A DNA stretch of 64,000 nucleotides from Lihuaxuella thermophila. GTDB taxonomy: Bacteria; Bacillota; Bacilli; Thermoactinomycetales; Thermoactinomycetaceae. Numbering within the stretch: the stretch's first letter is position 1; each line of letters opens with the position of its first letter. The translations under genes were made by a program, and so were the position numbers. Shown here one piece after another: positions 1 to 8,290 of the stretch. Where the stretch lies: assembly GCF_900110165.1 (NCBI RefSeq), contig NZ_FOCQ01000002.1, forward strand, positions 290,501 through 354,500, written 5' to 3'. The notes beneath the pieces were generated by a model that had not been told where the DNA came from, ran no database searches, and was given only the letters and a program-made list of their open reading frames with translations.

Positions 1-2
1 AA

Positions 3-182
3 GATCCGCATGCCCCCGTTTTTCAATTGCTCGACCGCAAGGCCGTCCGCCGGTTTGCGGAGCAGGATCTGTCAGGACGGCATTTCCCCTGGTTTGGTCA
101 GTTGATGAATGTACCCGCCCTCCTGGCCTATTGGCTGCAAATGAATGAATGGCTTATCAAATACAACATAAGCATCCGGTAA
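3..182 (+). CDS. asnB: asparagine synthetase (glutamine-hydrolysing), C-terminal end only
   Basis: This is the last 59 codons of a gene that begins left of the window. The translated tail contains HAPVFQLLDRKAVRRFAEQD and then PWFGQLMNVPALLAYWLQMNEWL, which matches the extreme C-terminus of AsnB/AsnO-type asparagine synthetases, where a PWFGQLM segment precedes a final amphipathic helix. The enzyme makes asparagine from aspartate and glutamine with ATP in the cytoplasm. A compact terminator follows within ten bases of the stop, so the gene ends its transcript. The call rests on recall of the family tail and not on the catalytic domains, which are outside the window. Confidence 0.75.
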   Translation, partial: DPHAPVFQLLDRKAVRRFAEQDLSGRHFPWFGQLMNVPALLAYWLQMNEWLIKYNISIR

Positions 183-190
183 TGGCTTGT

Positions 191-211
191 CTCCCGTAAG
201 GGAGTTTTTTT
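191..211 (+). terminator. intrinsic terminator after asnB
   Basis: CTCCC and GGGAG pair around a GTAA tetraloop and are followed by seven T residues. Confidence 0.8.
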
Positions 212-358
212 ATTTCTGCCTGCATTCGGCTTGCCTGGATGGTTTTCGAAGCATTGAATCGAAAAATATTTTCTTTCAACATGACACAAAAAACAAAAGA
301 TCCTTCGAATTAAGAGATGCAACGATTTAAATTATCATTTTGCAGGAGGAACGCATAC

Positions 359-1222
359 ATGAAACGATTTGCCGCAATCTTTATGGTACTGGCGCTTGTA
401 TTTGCAGTAGTACCGAGTTTTGCATTTGCCGAAGAAAACACGAAACCGGCAACTGCTGATCCCGCCCAACCGGCAGATCAAACTGCTCCGGTTCAAAACA
501 CGGATGAAAAAGCAGATGACACCCAGAACAAAACGGATGATGGACAAGCACCAGCCAACGAAGACCAAACCAAAGAGGATAATCAACAATCCGGTGAGAA
601 CAAGTCCGGCAACGACGGAGCGCAAACCGGTGAAAACGGCCAATCCGGTAACGATCAAGACGGTAATCAACAACCGCAAAAGCCGGAACAACCTGAGCCC
701 TGCCCGGCTGAGCCATCCGCCGAAAACTTCTATGATATCGTTGTCGATACTCAAGAAGCAGGCGAAAATAAAGTGAAAGTGATTGCCAAGCTTCAAGCTA
801 AAGAAGCGGAAGGCACCTGGTTTGTCGGAGTGTGGCCGGCAGGTTCCTCTCCCGAAAAACCTCCGGTGATCAGTGATGAATTGAACAAAAAAGGAACCTC
901 CATTGCCTACGAACTTGATCTGAATAAACTATCTGCCGGCGAGTATGACATCTATGTCGGCTTTGAAGGAACCATCGACGGCAAAAACTGTTCCCTCGGA
1001 TTTGGCGACACAGGAATCATCGTTGAAGACGACGACGTAAAACCTGCTCCGCAAGAACCGAAAAAACCATCCACTCCTGAAAAAGGAAAAGAAGCCGTAG
1101 ACCAGCTGAAAGGCGGCAAACTGCCCAAAACCGCTACCTCCTATCCAGTTTCCATGACACTGGGCGCACTGCTCCTGGCAGCAGGTGTGGGCATGCTGAT
1201 GTTCCGCCGCTTGAGCGCTTAA
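359..1222 (+). CDS. sortase-anchored, low-complexity surface protein
   Basis: A 287-residue secreted protein. The ATG at 359 is chosen because GCAGGAGGA lies eight bases upstream and it is followed at once by a signal peptide (MKRFAAIF... cleaved near AFAEE). Residues about 30-120 are a Pro/Gln/Asn/Asp/Gly-rich linker. About residues 120-230 form a small domain with two Cys and alternating beta-like segments (PAENFYDIVV, LSAGEYDIYVGFEG) of no family I recognise. The C-terminus is LPKTATSYP, a hydrophobic stretch and RRLSA, a typical sortase sorting signal with LPKTA in place of LPxTG. The protein is therefore probably linked to peptidoglycan, its linker spanning the wall. It stands alone between two terminators. 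Substrate or ligand is unknown. Confidence 0.8.
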   Translation: MKRFAAIFMVLALVFAVVPSFAFAEENTKPATADPAQPADQTAPVQNTDEKADDTQNKTDDGQAPANEDQTKEDNQQSGENKSGNDGAQTGENGQSGNDQDGNQQPQKPEQPEPCPAEPSAENFYDIVVDTQEAGENKVKVIAKLQAKEAEGTWFVGVWPAGSSPEKPPVISDELNKKGTSIAYELDLNKLSAGEYDIYVGFEGTIDGKNCSLGFGDTGIIVEDDDVKPAPQEPKKPSTPEKGKEAVDQLKGGKLPKTATSYPVSMTLGALLLAAGVGMLMFRRLSA

Positions 1223-1278
1223 TAAACGACAGCCCTCTACATGAAGAGATCGCTCTCTCATGAAGAGGCTTTCAATAA

Positions 1279-1310
1279 AATGGGTTAGGGACTATTTTCC
1301 CTAACCCATT
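1279..1310. terminator. strong symmetrical hairpin, probable terminator
   Basis: AATGGGTTAGGGA pairs with TCCCTAACCCATT around a six-base loop, flanked by A-rich and T-rich ends. It can end the surface-protein transcript on + and also the small gene transcribed from the right on -. Confidence 0.65.
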
Positions 1311-1508
1311 TCTATCAGTGCAGTTGATAACTTTTTTCATTTAAGATCTGAAATTCATAGATCATATTGGAGTTAGGTTAACCATTGTAGTCGTAAATGG
1401 TGGCGTTTTAAGAGAAATTGTCAGAAAAGAACTTAAAAAAGGGGTTACGTTTGATCCCTCTGGATCGTGATAAGCATTCAATACATATTTTTGTTCTACG
1501 GGACCTAT

Positions 1509-1802
1509 TCATTTTGTTTTTCTCTTCGTTCTTATTCGTACCGTGAATGTAGTCCCCCTCGGAATCCTCCAAAAAGAGTCTACTTGGCCTTGTGTATTCA
1601 CAATAGTGACATAATAGTCATTGTTTTCAAGTCTGTTTATACGTATAGCGAATTCGCAAGGGGGGCAGTCTACTCTTATTGGCCGCCCCATCACCCCCCT
1701 GCGTGAAACGCGGTAATATACTAAATGAGATATGTTGTGGTCACCTGTGACTGTAAATACCTCACTAAAACCCACTCTACGGGAATACACTAACTCCGCC
1801 AT
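1509..1802 (-). CDS. small basic protein of unknown function (97 aa)
   Basis: The start is supported by AAAGGAGTG eight bases before the ATG on the minus strand. The 97 residues are rich in beta-formers, Arg and aromatic residues, with one CPPC motif near residue 46 and a very basic end (RIRTKRKTK). No signal peptide or membrane segment is present. It stands alone, convergent with the surface-protein gene across the hairpin at 1279-1310. I do not recognise the family; the CPPC pair could be redox-active or bind metal, but nothing else supports that. Confidence 0.55.
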   Translation of the reverse strand: MAELVYSRRVGFSEVFTVTGDHNISHLVYYRVSRRGVMGRPIRVDCPPCEFAIRINRLENNDYYVTIVNTQGQVDSFWRIPRGTTFTVRIRTKRKTK

Positions 1803-2203
1803 TGAGGAAACACTCCTTTTGAGAGTAGTCTTGAAAACTCGATTATACTTTTTTCAGTATCCAGTTAATATCTATATATATGCTGGGAAAATGATTTTGA
1901 CATAGATGTGAATGAGAATTATAGAAAATAGATGATAGATTGAAAGATAGACGTGTCGTTCAGTGCTTTTTTGTTCCCGTTTATGGGTACCGGAGTGATC
2001 ATTAGAGCAGCTGTTGGCATGACGTTTGAGGGTGGGAGCAGAGGAAATCGGGCGCGGCGGGGTTATTTCAACGTCTGTGAGTGGTTGTTTAACCATTTAT
2101 TTTGCGGTAAACTTGTGTTATAAATATAAAGTAAACATGTCAAGCGACAGTAACGCTATTTTTACACATACAACAAATTCCTTTAAATTATCTTGGAGAA
2201 TAT
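1803..2203. other. intergenic region upstream of tRNA-Arg
   Basis: No convincing gene. It holds an orphan sigma-A promoter (1897-1925) and, nearer the tRNA, an extended -10 box TGTTATAAA ending at 2124 that probably drives tRNA-Arg. Confidence 0.5.
1897..1925 (+). promoter_or_regulatory. consensus-like sigma-A promoter with no obvious gene
   Basis: TTGACA, 17-bp spacer, TATAGA. The next recognisable + gene is tRNA-Arg almost 280 bp downstream, so it either gives a long tRNA precursor or an unannotated transcript. Confidence 0.5.
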
Positions 2204-2280
2204 GCGCCCGTAGCTCAGCAGGATAGAGCAGCGGTTTCCTAAACCGCGTGTCGGAGGTTCGAGTCCTCTCGGGCGCGCCA
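2204..2280 (+). tRNA. tRNA-Arg (anticodon CCT)
   Basis: Cloverleaf with acceptor GCGCCCG/CGGGCGC, anticodon stem GCGGT/ACCGC enclosing TTCCTAA, T-arm GGAGG-TTCGAGT-CCTCT and an encoded CCA. The anticodon is CCT, reading AGG. Confidence 0.95.
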
Positions 2281-2355
2281 GTGAAATCGCCGTTCAACAT
2301 TTTGCAATATAGGATCAACTGCAAAAGACTGCAGATGCTTTTGCAGTTGCCGAAT

Positions 2356-2388
2356 AAGAAGTCGTCCAGCTTTTGGGCGGCTTCTTTT
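2356..2388 (+). terminator. terminator after tRNA-Arg
   Basis: GAAGTCGTCC pairs with GGGCGGCTTC (two G-U pairs) and is followed by a T run. Confidence 0.7.
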
Positions 2389-2635
2389 TGTATGTTGAGG
2401 ATGACATGAGAGTGGAGATCCATCATGATAATATGTCCCTAAACGCCAACGAAGAGGTTGGGAATGATGACGGATTTTTCAACGTCCATTTAGAAATGAA
2501 GAGGATTAAGAAACAATATCCATATAAAATCCTCTGGTGTTTGAGGATTATGAAGGGAATTCATCCATAGAAAGCACAACCTGCTTTCTTATTAGGACGG
2601 CTGTCGCTTTTTTAAAATCTGTGAATGGTCACGGG
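2389..2635. other. intergenic, one doubtful 54-codon ORF
   Basis: An ORF at 2406-2570 (+) begins MRVEIHHDNM and has GAGG five bases before its ATG, but it shows no family features and lies behind a terminator. Not called as a gene. Confidence 0.3.
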
Positions 2636-2812
2636 TCAAGTGTTATGTAACCAGCCCCAACTTTCAATTGGGCCATTTTGATTAACTTTATCTTTTGCGA
2701 TTTCCAGATGTTCAATTGCCATTTGAATATTCGGCGATTGCGACATATGGTTTAGTAACCGAATCGCTTCATCGATCAATTCGCTCACATGCGGTTGAAA
2801 TTCTTTACCCAT
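2636..2812 (-). CDS. small acidic helical protein (58 aa), unknown
   Basis: A short minus-strand gene with a strong ribosome site, AAAGGAG seven bases before ATG. The product begins MGKEFQPHVSELIDEAIRLL, continues as two amphipathic helices (MAIEHLEIAKDK) and ends SWGWLHNT. It is fully soluble in character, has no Cys and no membrane segment. It is isolated between the tRNA-Arg region and the oxidase gene. I know no named family; the coherent coding character and ribosome site are the only support. Confidence 0.5.
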   Translation of the reverse strand: MGKEFQPHVSELIDEAIRLLNHMSQSPNIQMAIEHLEIAKDKVNQNGPIESWGWLHNT

Positions 2813-3056
2813 TATTTTTCTCCTTTATCAGCTGGTAATGAATGTATTGGCAGTTATCTTATCCATAAATTGTCATACAGGTCTCTTTTCTATTCATATT
2901 TTTCGGCAACTCGGTCCGTGGCATTAAAAAAACCTGGGGGGAATAACCAGGATTATTTAATTTTGAACACCGTTATTGCCAATTCGATGAAACATGAACA
3001 CAAAATACATTGGTTAAAATACCTCTATCCAAACAAAAAAATGGTTAGCTTCTTTG

Positions 3057-3155
3057 ATGATGATCATCGCCACACTTGCGACTGGATGTGGTGAAGATGA
3101 AAATGGTGGGAATGGCGGTGACCAAGGCAGTTTGCCGCATCCCGAAAATTCATAA
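3057..3155 (+). pseudogene. lipoprotein-like short reading frame, probably a remnant
   Basis: The frame reads KKWLASLMMIIATLATGCGE and then a Gly/Asn/Asp-rich tail to a stop at 3155: a positively charged, hydrophobic stretch ending in a lipobox-like ATGC. No ribosome site precedes the in-frame ATG and the frame is stopped upstream at 3015, so the 5' part looks lost. A terminator follows 15 bases after the stop, which supports former gene status. Confidence 0.3.
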
Positions 3156-3169
3156 AGCAGTTGAATAGT

Positions 3170-3196
3170 AAGTACCCCGGTTGGTGCTTTTTCTTT
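3170..3196 (+). terminator. intrinsic terminator
   Basis: AAGTACC pairs with GGTGCTT, followed by TTTCTTTT. Confidence 0.55.
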
Positions 3197-3317
3197 TGCA
3201 AATATCAATTTGGGTTGATAGCTATGGACCCTGTAAAGAGGCCGGTTAAATGTTCAATAAGCTAAATTCCTCAATTCCCCATCAGTACGAACCGTCTGTT
3301 TATGGAGGTGGGAAAAA

Positions 3318-4463
3318 TTGTCTAAAAGCGGCGAGAACATACAAATGGACATTTATGAGAGCGGCGATGAGGGGGCAAAGCTCTTACCCGTCTCTTTCGA
3401 GGAATGGGAAGAAAGGGCCCGAAAAGTATTGGCTGCGGGGCCTTTTGGTTACGTTTACGGGGCAGCAGGGGCAGGAGATACGCATCAAGCCAATCTTGAT
3501 GCATTTAAGAAATACCAAATTCGGCCAAGGGTCTGTTGTGATGTGTCCAACCGGAACCTTCAGGTTCATTTGTTTGGGCAATCTGTTCCCGTTCCTTTTC
3601 TTTTAGCACCGATTGGGGTTAATTCTATTTTTCATTCCGATGCGGAACTTGCCCCTGCAAAGGTAGCGGCTGATCTGGGGATTCCATATATCCTGAGTAA
3701 CGTATCTACTCTTTCCCTTGAGAAAGTGGCTGAAGTGATGGGGGATGCCTTGAGGTGGTTTCAACTATATCCTCCCAAAGATCACGAGCTTACCAAAAGT
3801 TTGATCCAACGGGCGGAAGCCGCCACAGTGGATTTCACTCTGCTTGGATGGCGTGAGAAGGATCTTCGGAATGCTTACTTGCCTTTTTTATCGGGAGAAG
3901 GAATGGGTAACTATTTTTCAGATCCTGTTTTTCGTCAAAAACTTGATGAACCACCCGAAAAAAATGTCAAAAAAGCCTCCTTAAAAGCCTTGGAGGAAGG
4001 AAACAATACATGCTTTACATGGAAAGAGGTAGCGTTTATCCGGGAACAAACCCGTTTACCTCTATTGATTAAAGGAATCACTCATCCGGAAGACGCGAAA
4101 CTGGCAGTCAATCATGGAGTCGATGGAATCATCGTTTCGAATCATGGGGGAAGGCAGTTGGATGGAGCAATTGCTACACTGGATGCACTTCCTTCCGTCT
4201 ATGAAGCCGTAGGTCGGGAAGTACCTGTTTTAATGGATAGTGGGATCCGCAGAGGAGCTGACATTATCAAAGCCATTGCCTTGGGGGCCACTGCCGTTTT
4301 AATCGGTCGTCCCTATATTTACGGGTTAGCGGTTGCCGGGGAGTCCGGTGTCCGGCAAGTGATTCAGAATTTGATTGCGGAGACCGAGTTGCAATTAGCC
4401 ATATCGGGAAAAAGCTCCATTCAGAAAGTAGATCGGTCATTAGTGATGAAAGTCAGGGATTAA
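3318..4463 (+). CDS. FMN-dependent alpha-hydroxy-acid oxidase, lactate 2-monooxygenase/lactate oxidase type
   Basis: A 381-residue cytoplasmic flavoenzyme that oxidises L-2-hydroxy acids, probably lactate, with FMN. The TTG at 3318 is chosen because GGAGGTG lies seven bases upstream. Hallmarks of the FMN (S)-2-hydroxy-acid dehydrogenase barrel are present: FLLAPIGVNSIFH near residue 95, LLIKGITHPEDA near 250, VSNHGGRQLDGA near 275 with the catalytic His and the substrate-binding Arg, and the phosphate-binding MDSGIRRGADIIKAIALGAT and LIGRPYIYGL near 305-340. The long middle insertion with a WREKDLRNAYLPF segment resembles lactate 2-monooxygenases more than glycolate oxidases. It stands alone with its own terminator. 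Whether it reduces oxygen to peroxide or decarboxylates its product cannot be told here. Confidence 0.85.
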   Translation: MSKSGENIQMDIYESGDEGAKLLPVSFEEWEERARKVLAAGPFGYVYGAAGAGDTHQANLDAFKKYQIRPRVCCDVSNRNLQVHLFGQSVPVPFLLAPIGVNSIFHSDAELAPAKVAADLGIPYILSNVSTLSLEKVAEVMGDALRWFQLYPPKDHELTKSLIQRAEAATVDFTLLGWREKDLRNAYLPFLSGEGMGNYFSDPVFRQKLDEPPEKNVKKASLKALEEGNNTCFTWKEVAFIREQTRLPLLIKGITHPEDAKLAVNHGVDGIIVSNHGGRQLDGAIATLDALPSVYEAVGREVPVLMDSGIRRGADIIKAIALGATAVLIGRPYIYGLAVAGESGVRQVIQNLIAETELQLAISGKSSIQKVDRSLVMKVRD

Positions 4464-4524
4464 AATCTGAAGAGCACATGCTTATACAGAGCACCTGCGT
4501 CTTCTGAGATTTAAGGACCACCAG

Positions 4525-4568
4525 GCTCAAACCAAGACGTTCACAACCCACGGTTTGAGCTTCTTTTA
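4525..4568 (+). terminator. terminator after the hydroxy-acid oxidase
   Basis: GCTCAAACC pairs with GGTTTGAGC, followed by TTCTTTT. Confidence 0.7.
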
Positions 4569-4683
4569 TCTAATTTTGCGTAAATTTACCTTGGGCGAAT
4601 CCACACGGAAATAAACGAATGGAACCGCAATTGGGTATTTCACATAGACTGGAGAGATGATTTTAAAAAAGGATGAGTGCCAA

Positions 4684-4899
4684 ATGTATTCTTTTGACCG
4701 AATGTACTGGCATTATTACCTGCCAGATTGGAGGCATCATTTCAGGTATCATTATCCGTGCGATTATCCAATGTTTCCACGAAATCCTGTTGATCCTCAC
4801 GAACCACATATACCCAGGCCATTTGAACCGCATCAACCCGGTATTCCAGGATTTCCCTATCGCGAGTATCCCTATTACCAACCGCCATATAGGTATTAA
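4684..4899 (+). CDS. Tyr/Pro/His-rich small protein, possibly spore coat
   Basis: A 71-residue product, starting MYSFDRMYWHYYLPDW and continuing with proline-tyrosine repeats (PHEPHIPRPFEPHQP, REYPYYQPPYRY). AAGGATGAG lies upstream of the ATG at 4684; a second possible start at 4657 has GGAG too close. Such compositions occur in spore coat proteins of Bacillales, where tyrosines are cross-linked, but the assignment is by composition only. An overlapping frame (4673-4912) is less protein-like and was rejected. A weak CCCT/AGGG hairpin with T run follows. Confidence 0.45.
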   Translation: MYSFDRMYWHYYLPDWRHHFRYHYPCDYPMFPRNPVDPHEPHIPRPFEPHQPGIPGFPYREYPYYQPPYRY

Positions 4900-4947
4900 T
4901 TTGCCCTGTTGATAGGGATTTTTGTTTTATATATTTGGCAGATTGAA

Positions 4948-4998
4948 GAGGGGCCACCGCAGACCGGGCAATAATCCCGGCCAAACGTGTGGCCCCTC
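4948..4998. repeat. nested two-stem inverted repeat
   Basis: GAGGGGCCAC (4948-4957) pairs with GTGGCCCCTC (4989-4998); inside, CCGGG (4964-4968) pairs with CCCGG (4976-4980). No T run follows on either strand, so it is not an ordinary terminator. Confidence 0.6.
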
Positions 4999-5080
4999 GT
5001 TCTGACTCAATCGCTCATTGATCTATGGTTAAACATACTTCTCTATTATCGGTGCGTTGATCTTCGTCCGGATGATATAT

Positions 5081-6403
5081 TCACTGAATGACAACTTGGA
5101 ATTCCAATTCTTTGATTACCTTGAACGGTTCTTTTTTCGTTGACGAAATCATAAATGTTTCACCGGGTTTCATCGCAGGCAGCTCAGCCATGTATGTGTT
5201 TGTTTTGGGGTCTGTCAACTGCGGCAGCTTGTTTTTATAAAATGGGAGATCTTTTCCTTGTTGGTCTTCTACCAGGAATAGATGACCGTATTGATCTTTA
5301 GTCAGTTGGGTGACTTGGTAATGAATCCGTGTTTTATCTGCCAGATGCTCGATTTTAAAGATGCGGAAAATGTTTCGCTGATAAATTGTGATCGGCTTTT
5401 CTGGTGTAGGAAGAGTGTTTCTGCATAACTGTACCTTGTCCGGTTTCATTGTATTGTCGTATTCATACGCCCGGATGGTAATCATCTTAGGCAGCTTCTG
5501 CACAGGTGAAAAAAGTAACTTTACATGCTCCAGCTCATGGGTCTCTCCAGAGCCGAACGCTCCTTTCGACGGTAAAATGGCGCCGCGGTCGTCCGTCACT
5601 TCGTATTTGATGGAGGGTGCAGTGACCGGTCTCTTCACATCCAGATTTATCTCCGTCGCACTTGCATTGAAACTTACTTTTTTTACAGTGACGGTCGTAT
5701 TTCCGGCCGTTTTGGTCTGATTGGGTGTCACCACTTTAATGGGTGAAAGAGATTTTGCCACAGGAAATGTAAATTCCCAGTTCCCTTCTATATTTCCTAC
5801 TTTCCTCACGATGACTTTCATATCAAATCGTTCGGGCAGATCTTTGTCGGGGAATATTTCCAACACGCCTGTATGATTTCGGGAGTCAAAGTTGAATAGG
5901 CTGCCTTGTTGTCGCAAAGCATAAGGTACAGAACTTCCGTTTATTTCAAATTGAACGTTATGCAATTGTATACCCGGAAGTCTTTGATCGGAGCTTTGTT
6001 CATATCCGATGGCGATTCTCGAACCGTCGTAGATCACTTTCGTAAGCTTGATCGTCACGCCGTTCGCTGTCTTCGTCTGGTTAATCTTCGTAGCGAAACC
6101 ATGCTTTTCTGCATTTTCCAATCCATCGTCCCCAATCTGTTGAAAGAACGACCCAAGGATCGGGATTTGCTGCAGTGTCTGGGCCATGGCAGGTGAGAAC
6201 GCAGCAAATCCGATTGTTCCGCCTACCACTACTGCCGCCGCTACGGAACCGATCATCCATTTGCTCACATTTGGTTTCTTGTCTTTCTTTTCGGGTAAAG
6301 AGGCAAGGATTTGATCGACCCCTTTACGGATAAAATCGGGGACCTGCTCGCATTCATGATGCTTGAGATTCTTTAGTTCCTGTTCAAGATGGAAGTTACT
6401 CAT
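5081..6403 (-). CDS. DUF4179-type membrane protein, probable anti-sigma factor
   Basis: A 440-residue protein directly downstream of, and overlapping, an ECF sigma gene. The ATG at 6403 is chosen because AGGAAGG lies six bases upstream; the sigma stop lies inside its first codons, suggesting translational coupling. Residues about 1-45 are a charged cytoplasmic region with HECEQVPDF and LPEKKDKKPN; about 50-72 is one membrane helix (MIGSVAAAVVVGGTIGFAAF); the rest is an extracellular beta-rich region typical of DUF4179 and a following immunoglobulin-like domain. Proteins of this form hold ECF sigma factors inactive until an envelope signal is sensed. No zinc-binding HxxxCxxC anti-sigma motif is seen, so the mechanism is inferred from context. 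Confidence 0.75.
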   Translation of the reverse strand: MSNFHLEQELKNLKHHECEQVPDFIRKGVDQILASLPEKKDKKPNVSKWMIGSVAAAVVVGGTIGFAAFSPAMAQTLQQIPILGSFFQQIGDDGLENAEKHGFATKINQTKTANGVTIKLTKVIYDGSRIAIGYEQSSDQRLPGIQLHNVQFEINGSSVPYALRQQGSLFNFDSRNHTGVLEIFPDKDLPERFDMKVIVRKVGNIEGNWEFTFPVAKSLSPIKVVTPNQTKTAGNTTVTVKKVSFNASATEINLDVKRPVTAPSIKYEVTDDRGAILPSKGAFGSGETHELEHVKLLFSPVQKLPKMITIRAYEYDNTMKPDKVQLCRNTLPTPEKPITIYQRNIFRIFKIEHLADKTRIHYQVTQLTKDQYGHLFLVEDQQGKDLPFYKNKLPQLTDPKTNTYMAELPAMKPGETFMISSTKKEPFKVIKELEFQVVIQ

Positions 6404-6924
6404 ATCCAACCTTCCTCTCCGGAGAAATCTCCAACATATTTGCCAACGCCCGCCTTGCCCGATGCAATCTTGTTTTTACCGTATTGACAGGTATGTCCAA
6501 CATGTCAGCGATGTCCTTCAGGGAAATATCCTCAAAATAGTGGAGAAAAACAACAATCCGCTGATCCGCTTCCAGCTTGTTCACCGCTTCCCGCAATTCA
6601 ATCTTCTCCAGCTCCGCATTGGCTGAATATGTTTCTTTTATTTCTTCCAGCAAATAGATCTTTTTGTTTTTTCGGATCATTTCGTTGCATTGATTGATAA
6701 GAATGCGAATTAACCATGTTTTAAAATAGGCAGGTCGTTTGAGCCGGTCGATTCCCTGGTAGGCTTTTAATATCGTTTCTTGAATCGCATCTAAGCAATC
6801 TTGATCGCGTGGCAGAATCCCCCCGGGCAACACGATATAAACTGAGTTCAAATCGTTTGATCAAGCGGATGAACGCTTCTTTATCCCCCTGTTGCGCCCG
6901 TTTTATGTCGAATTCTATTTCCAA
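6396..6924 (-). pseudogene. ECF RNA polymerase sigma factor, frameshifted in a G6 run
   Basis: The two halves of a typical 175-residue ECF sigma factor lie in different frames. The first (from TTG 6924, GGGAGG eight bases upstream) reads EFDIKRAQQGDKEAFIRLIK...SLYRVARG, which is sigma region 2; the second resumes with GILPRDQDCLDAIQETILKA, region 2.4, and ends with region 4 (LKDIADMLDIPVNTVKTRLH), the HTH that reads the -35 element. The break falls in a run of six G on the coding strand (6819-6824); five would restore one frame. This may be a sequencing error, an inactivating mutation or slippage. It precedes and overlaps its presumed anti-sigma gene. Confidence 0.8.
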
Positions 6925-7135
6925 TCGATAAACCTCCCTTTTATCCATCTGTTCATTAGATGGATGGGAGAGCTTCAAGGTTTCATTGTGAAAATGATTT
7001 TGGAGTTCAAGTGGTAATAATATCCAGATGATAGGTCATATCAAAATGTACTCGCGGCGGCTCTATCAGGTTCGGCAGCAAAGATCTATTTTAAAAATAC
7101 AAGAAAAAACAAGGGGTTGTTTCACCCGCAAAATC

Positions 7136-7180
7136 AATCACCCTGGTGAGAAATCACACTTCAGGGTGATTTTATTCTTT
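7136..7180 (+). terminator. terminator-like hairpin upstream of the acyltransferase
   Basis: AATCACCCTG pairs with CAGGGTGATT and a T-rich run follows. No + gene is seen upstream, so it could be an attenuator or a leftover terminator. Confidence 0.45.
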
Positions 7181-7184
7181 TATT

Positions 7185-7212
7185 TTCACAATTCTTTCGT
7201 TAAACTTATAAT
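7185..7212 (+). promoter_or_regulatory. sigma-A promoter of the acyltransferase gene
   Basis: TTCACA, 16-bp spacer, TATAAT, 25 bp before the ATG. Confidence 0.6.
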
Positions 7213-7236
7213 GAAAGAGCATCAAGGAGGATGAGA

Positions 7237-8262
7237 ATGCAGGGTCGAATCGAGGAAGCTGGGTTTATCAAAGGAGTTGCGATTTTAGGTGTGATCTTCA
7301 TCCACGTAACCGCGTTCAGCCTGCGCAATACCGAACCGCTGACCGAAGGCGGACTTTTTTTCGTTATCAACCAAATGGGCAGATTTAGTGTGCCTGTTTT
7401 CTTTATGCTCTCGGGATTACTCCTTTTTCATCGGTATTACCACGATGAATTTCTCGCTTCTGCCTTTTTTAAAAGGCGCGGGTTATACATCGTTGTTCCA
7501 TATGTGATCTGGTCGGTTTTTTATCTGGCTTATTCATGGTTGGCCCATCCGGAGAGCGCTCCCCGGACGGTCATGGAAGTTTTAACCGTGTTCATTACCG
7601 GAGAGGCATACTATCATCTGTATTATATTGTGGTGATGGTGCAGTTTTATCTTCTGTTTCCGCTGTTAATCCATGCGTTTCGCCGGTTTGGCGGTTTAAC
7701 CGTTGTCTCTTTTGCCCTGTTGGTCAATGTCATCGCTGACAGCATGACCTGGTGGGAGTTGTCAGTTAACTTCCCGTGGATGGAACCGTTTAGTGAGAAT
7801 GCGATCCGGTTTTTCCCTGTGTGGTTCTTTTACTTTTGCCTTGGCGGATGGATCGGGCAAAGGGTAAACAGAATGAAAGAACGGATGAAACGGGTTCCTT
7901 TTTCCGCTATTGCGGCCTTTTTTATTTCAGCAGGCCTTTTGATGTTGTTCGAAAGTTTGTTTCGCAAACATACAGGCTTTTTCAACTTTTCCGTTCTGGT
8001 TTATTCCATCTCCTCACTCATGATGTGGTTTTATGTGGCCGGCAAGTGGAATCATTCATGGTTGTCGGTATTGGGCCGATACTCCTTTGGTCTGTATTTT
8101 ATTCATCCTTTAGTGCTCAACCTCTTCAGCAGGATTTCGCCGTTTCCGGCGGCTTCCTGGATTGAGTTTGGCTTTATGCTGATTGCTGTAACGGGACTCT
8201 CATTGGCATTATCGATGTTGATTCGAAGATGGCCATACAGTTACTTGCTCATAGGAAAATAG
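7237..8262 (+). CDS. membrane acyltransferase, acyltransferase-3 family
   Basis: A 341-residue integral membrane protein of the OafA/PlaP-like acyltransferase-3 family, which moves acetyl or other acyl groups onto exported glycans or lipids. The ATG at 7237 is used because AGGAGG ends six bases before it; the in-frame ATG at 7231 touches the ribosome site. Motifs: FIKGVAILGVIFIHVTAFSL at the start with the family's essential His, SVPVFFMLSGLLLF near residue 50, and about ten hydrophobic helices, ending with GRYSFGLYFIHPLVL near 285. It is monocistronic with its own promoter. The acceptor substrate is unknown. Confidence 0.85.
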   Translation: MQGRIEEAGFIKGVAILGVIFIHVTAFSLRNTEPLTEGGLFFVINQMGRFSVPVFFMLSGLLLFHRYYHDEFLASAFFKRRGLYIVVPYVIWSVFYLAYSWLAHPESAPRTVMEVLTVFITGEAYYHLYYIVVMVQFYLLFPLLIHAFRRFGGLTVVSFALLVNVIADSMTWWELSVNFPWMEPFSENAIRFFPVWFFYFCLGGWIGQRVNRMKERMKRVPFSAIAAFFISAGLLMLFESLFRKHTGFFNFSVLVYSISSLMMWFYVAGKWNHSWLSVLGRYSFGLYFIHPLVLNLFSRISPFPAASWIEFGFMLIAVTGLSLALSMLIRRWPYSYLLIGK

Positions 8263-8290
8263 GTTTTATCGGACAGCTCTTACATCCCGT

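Larger units (their letters stand above)
2813..3317. other. mostly non-coding, with a lipoprotein-like remnant and a terminator
   Basis: Apart from the 3057-3155 lipoprotein-like reading frame and the terminator at 3170-3196 nothing coding was recognised. The ribosome site of the oxidase gene is at 3304-3310. Confidence 0.4.

Noticed and set aside
2118..2426. 102-codon minus ORF containing PERTRTSDTRFRKPL
   Set aside because: This is the antisense translation of the tRNA-Arg gene, a common false protein.
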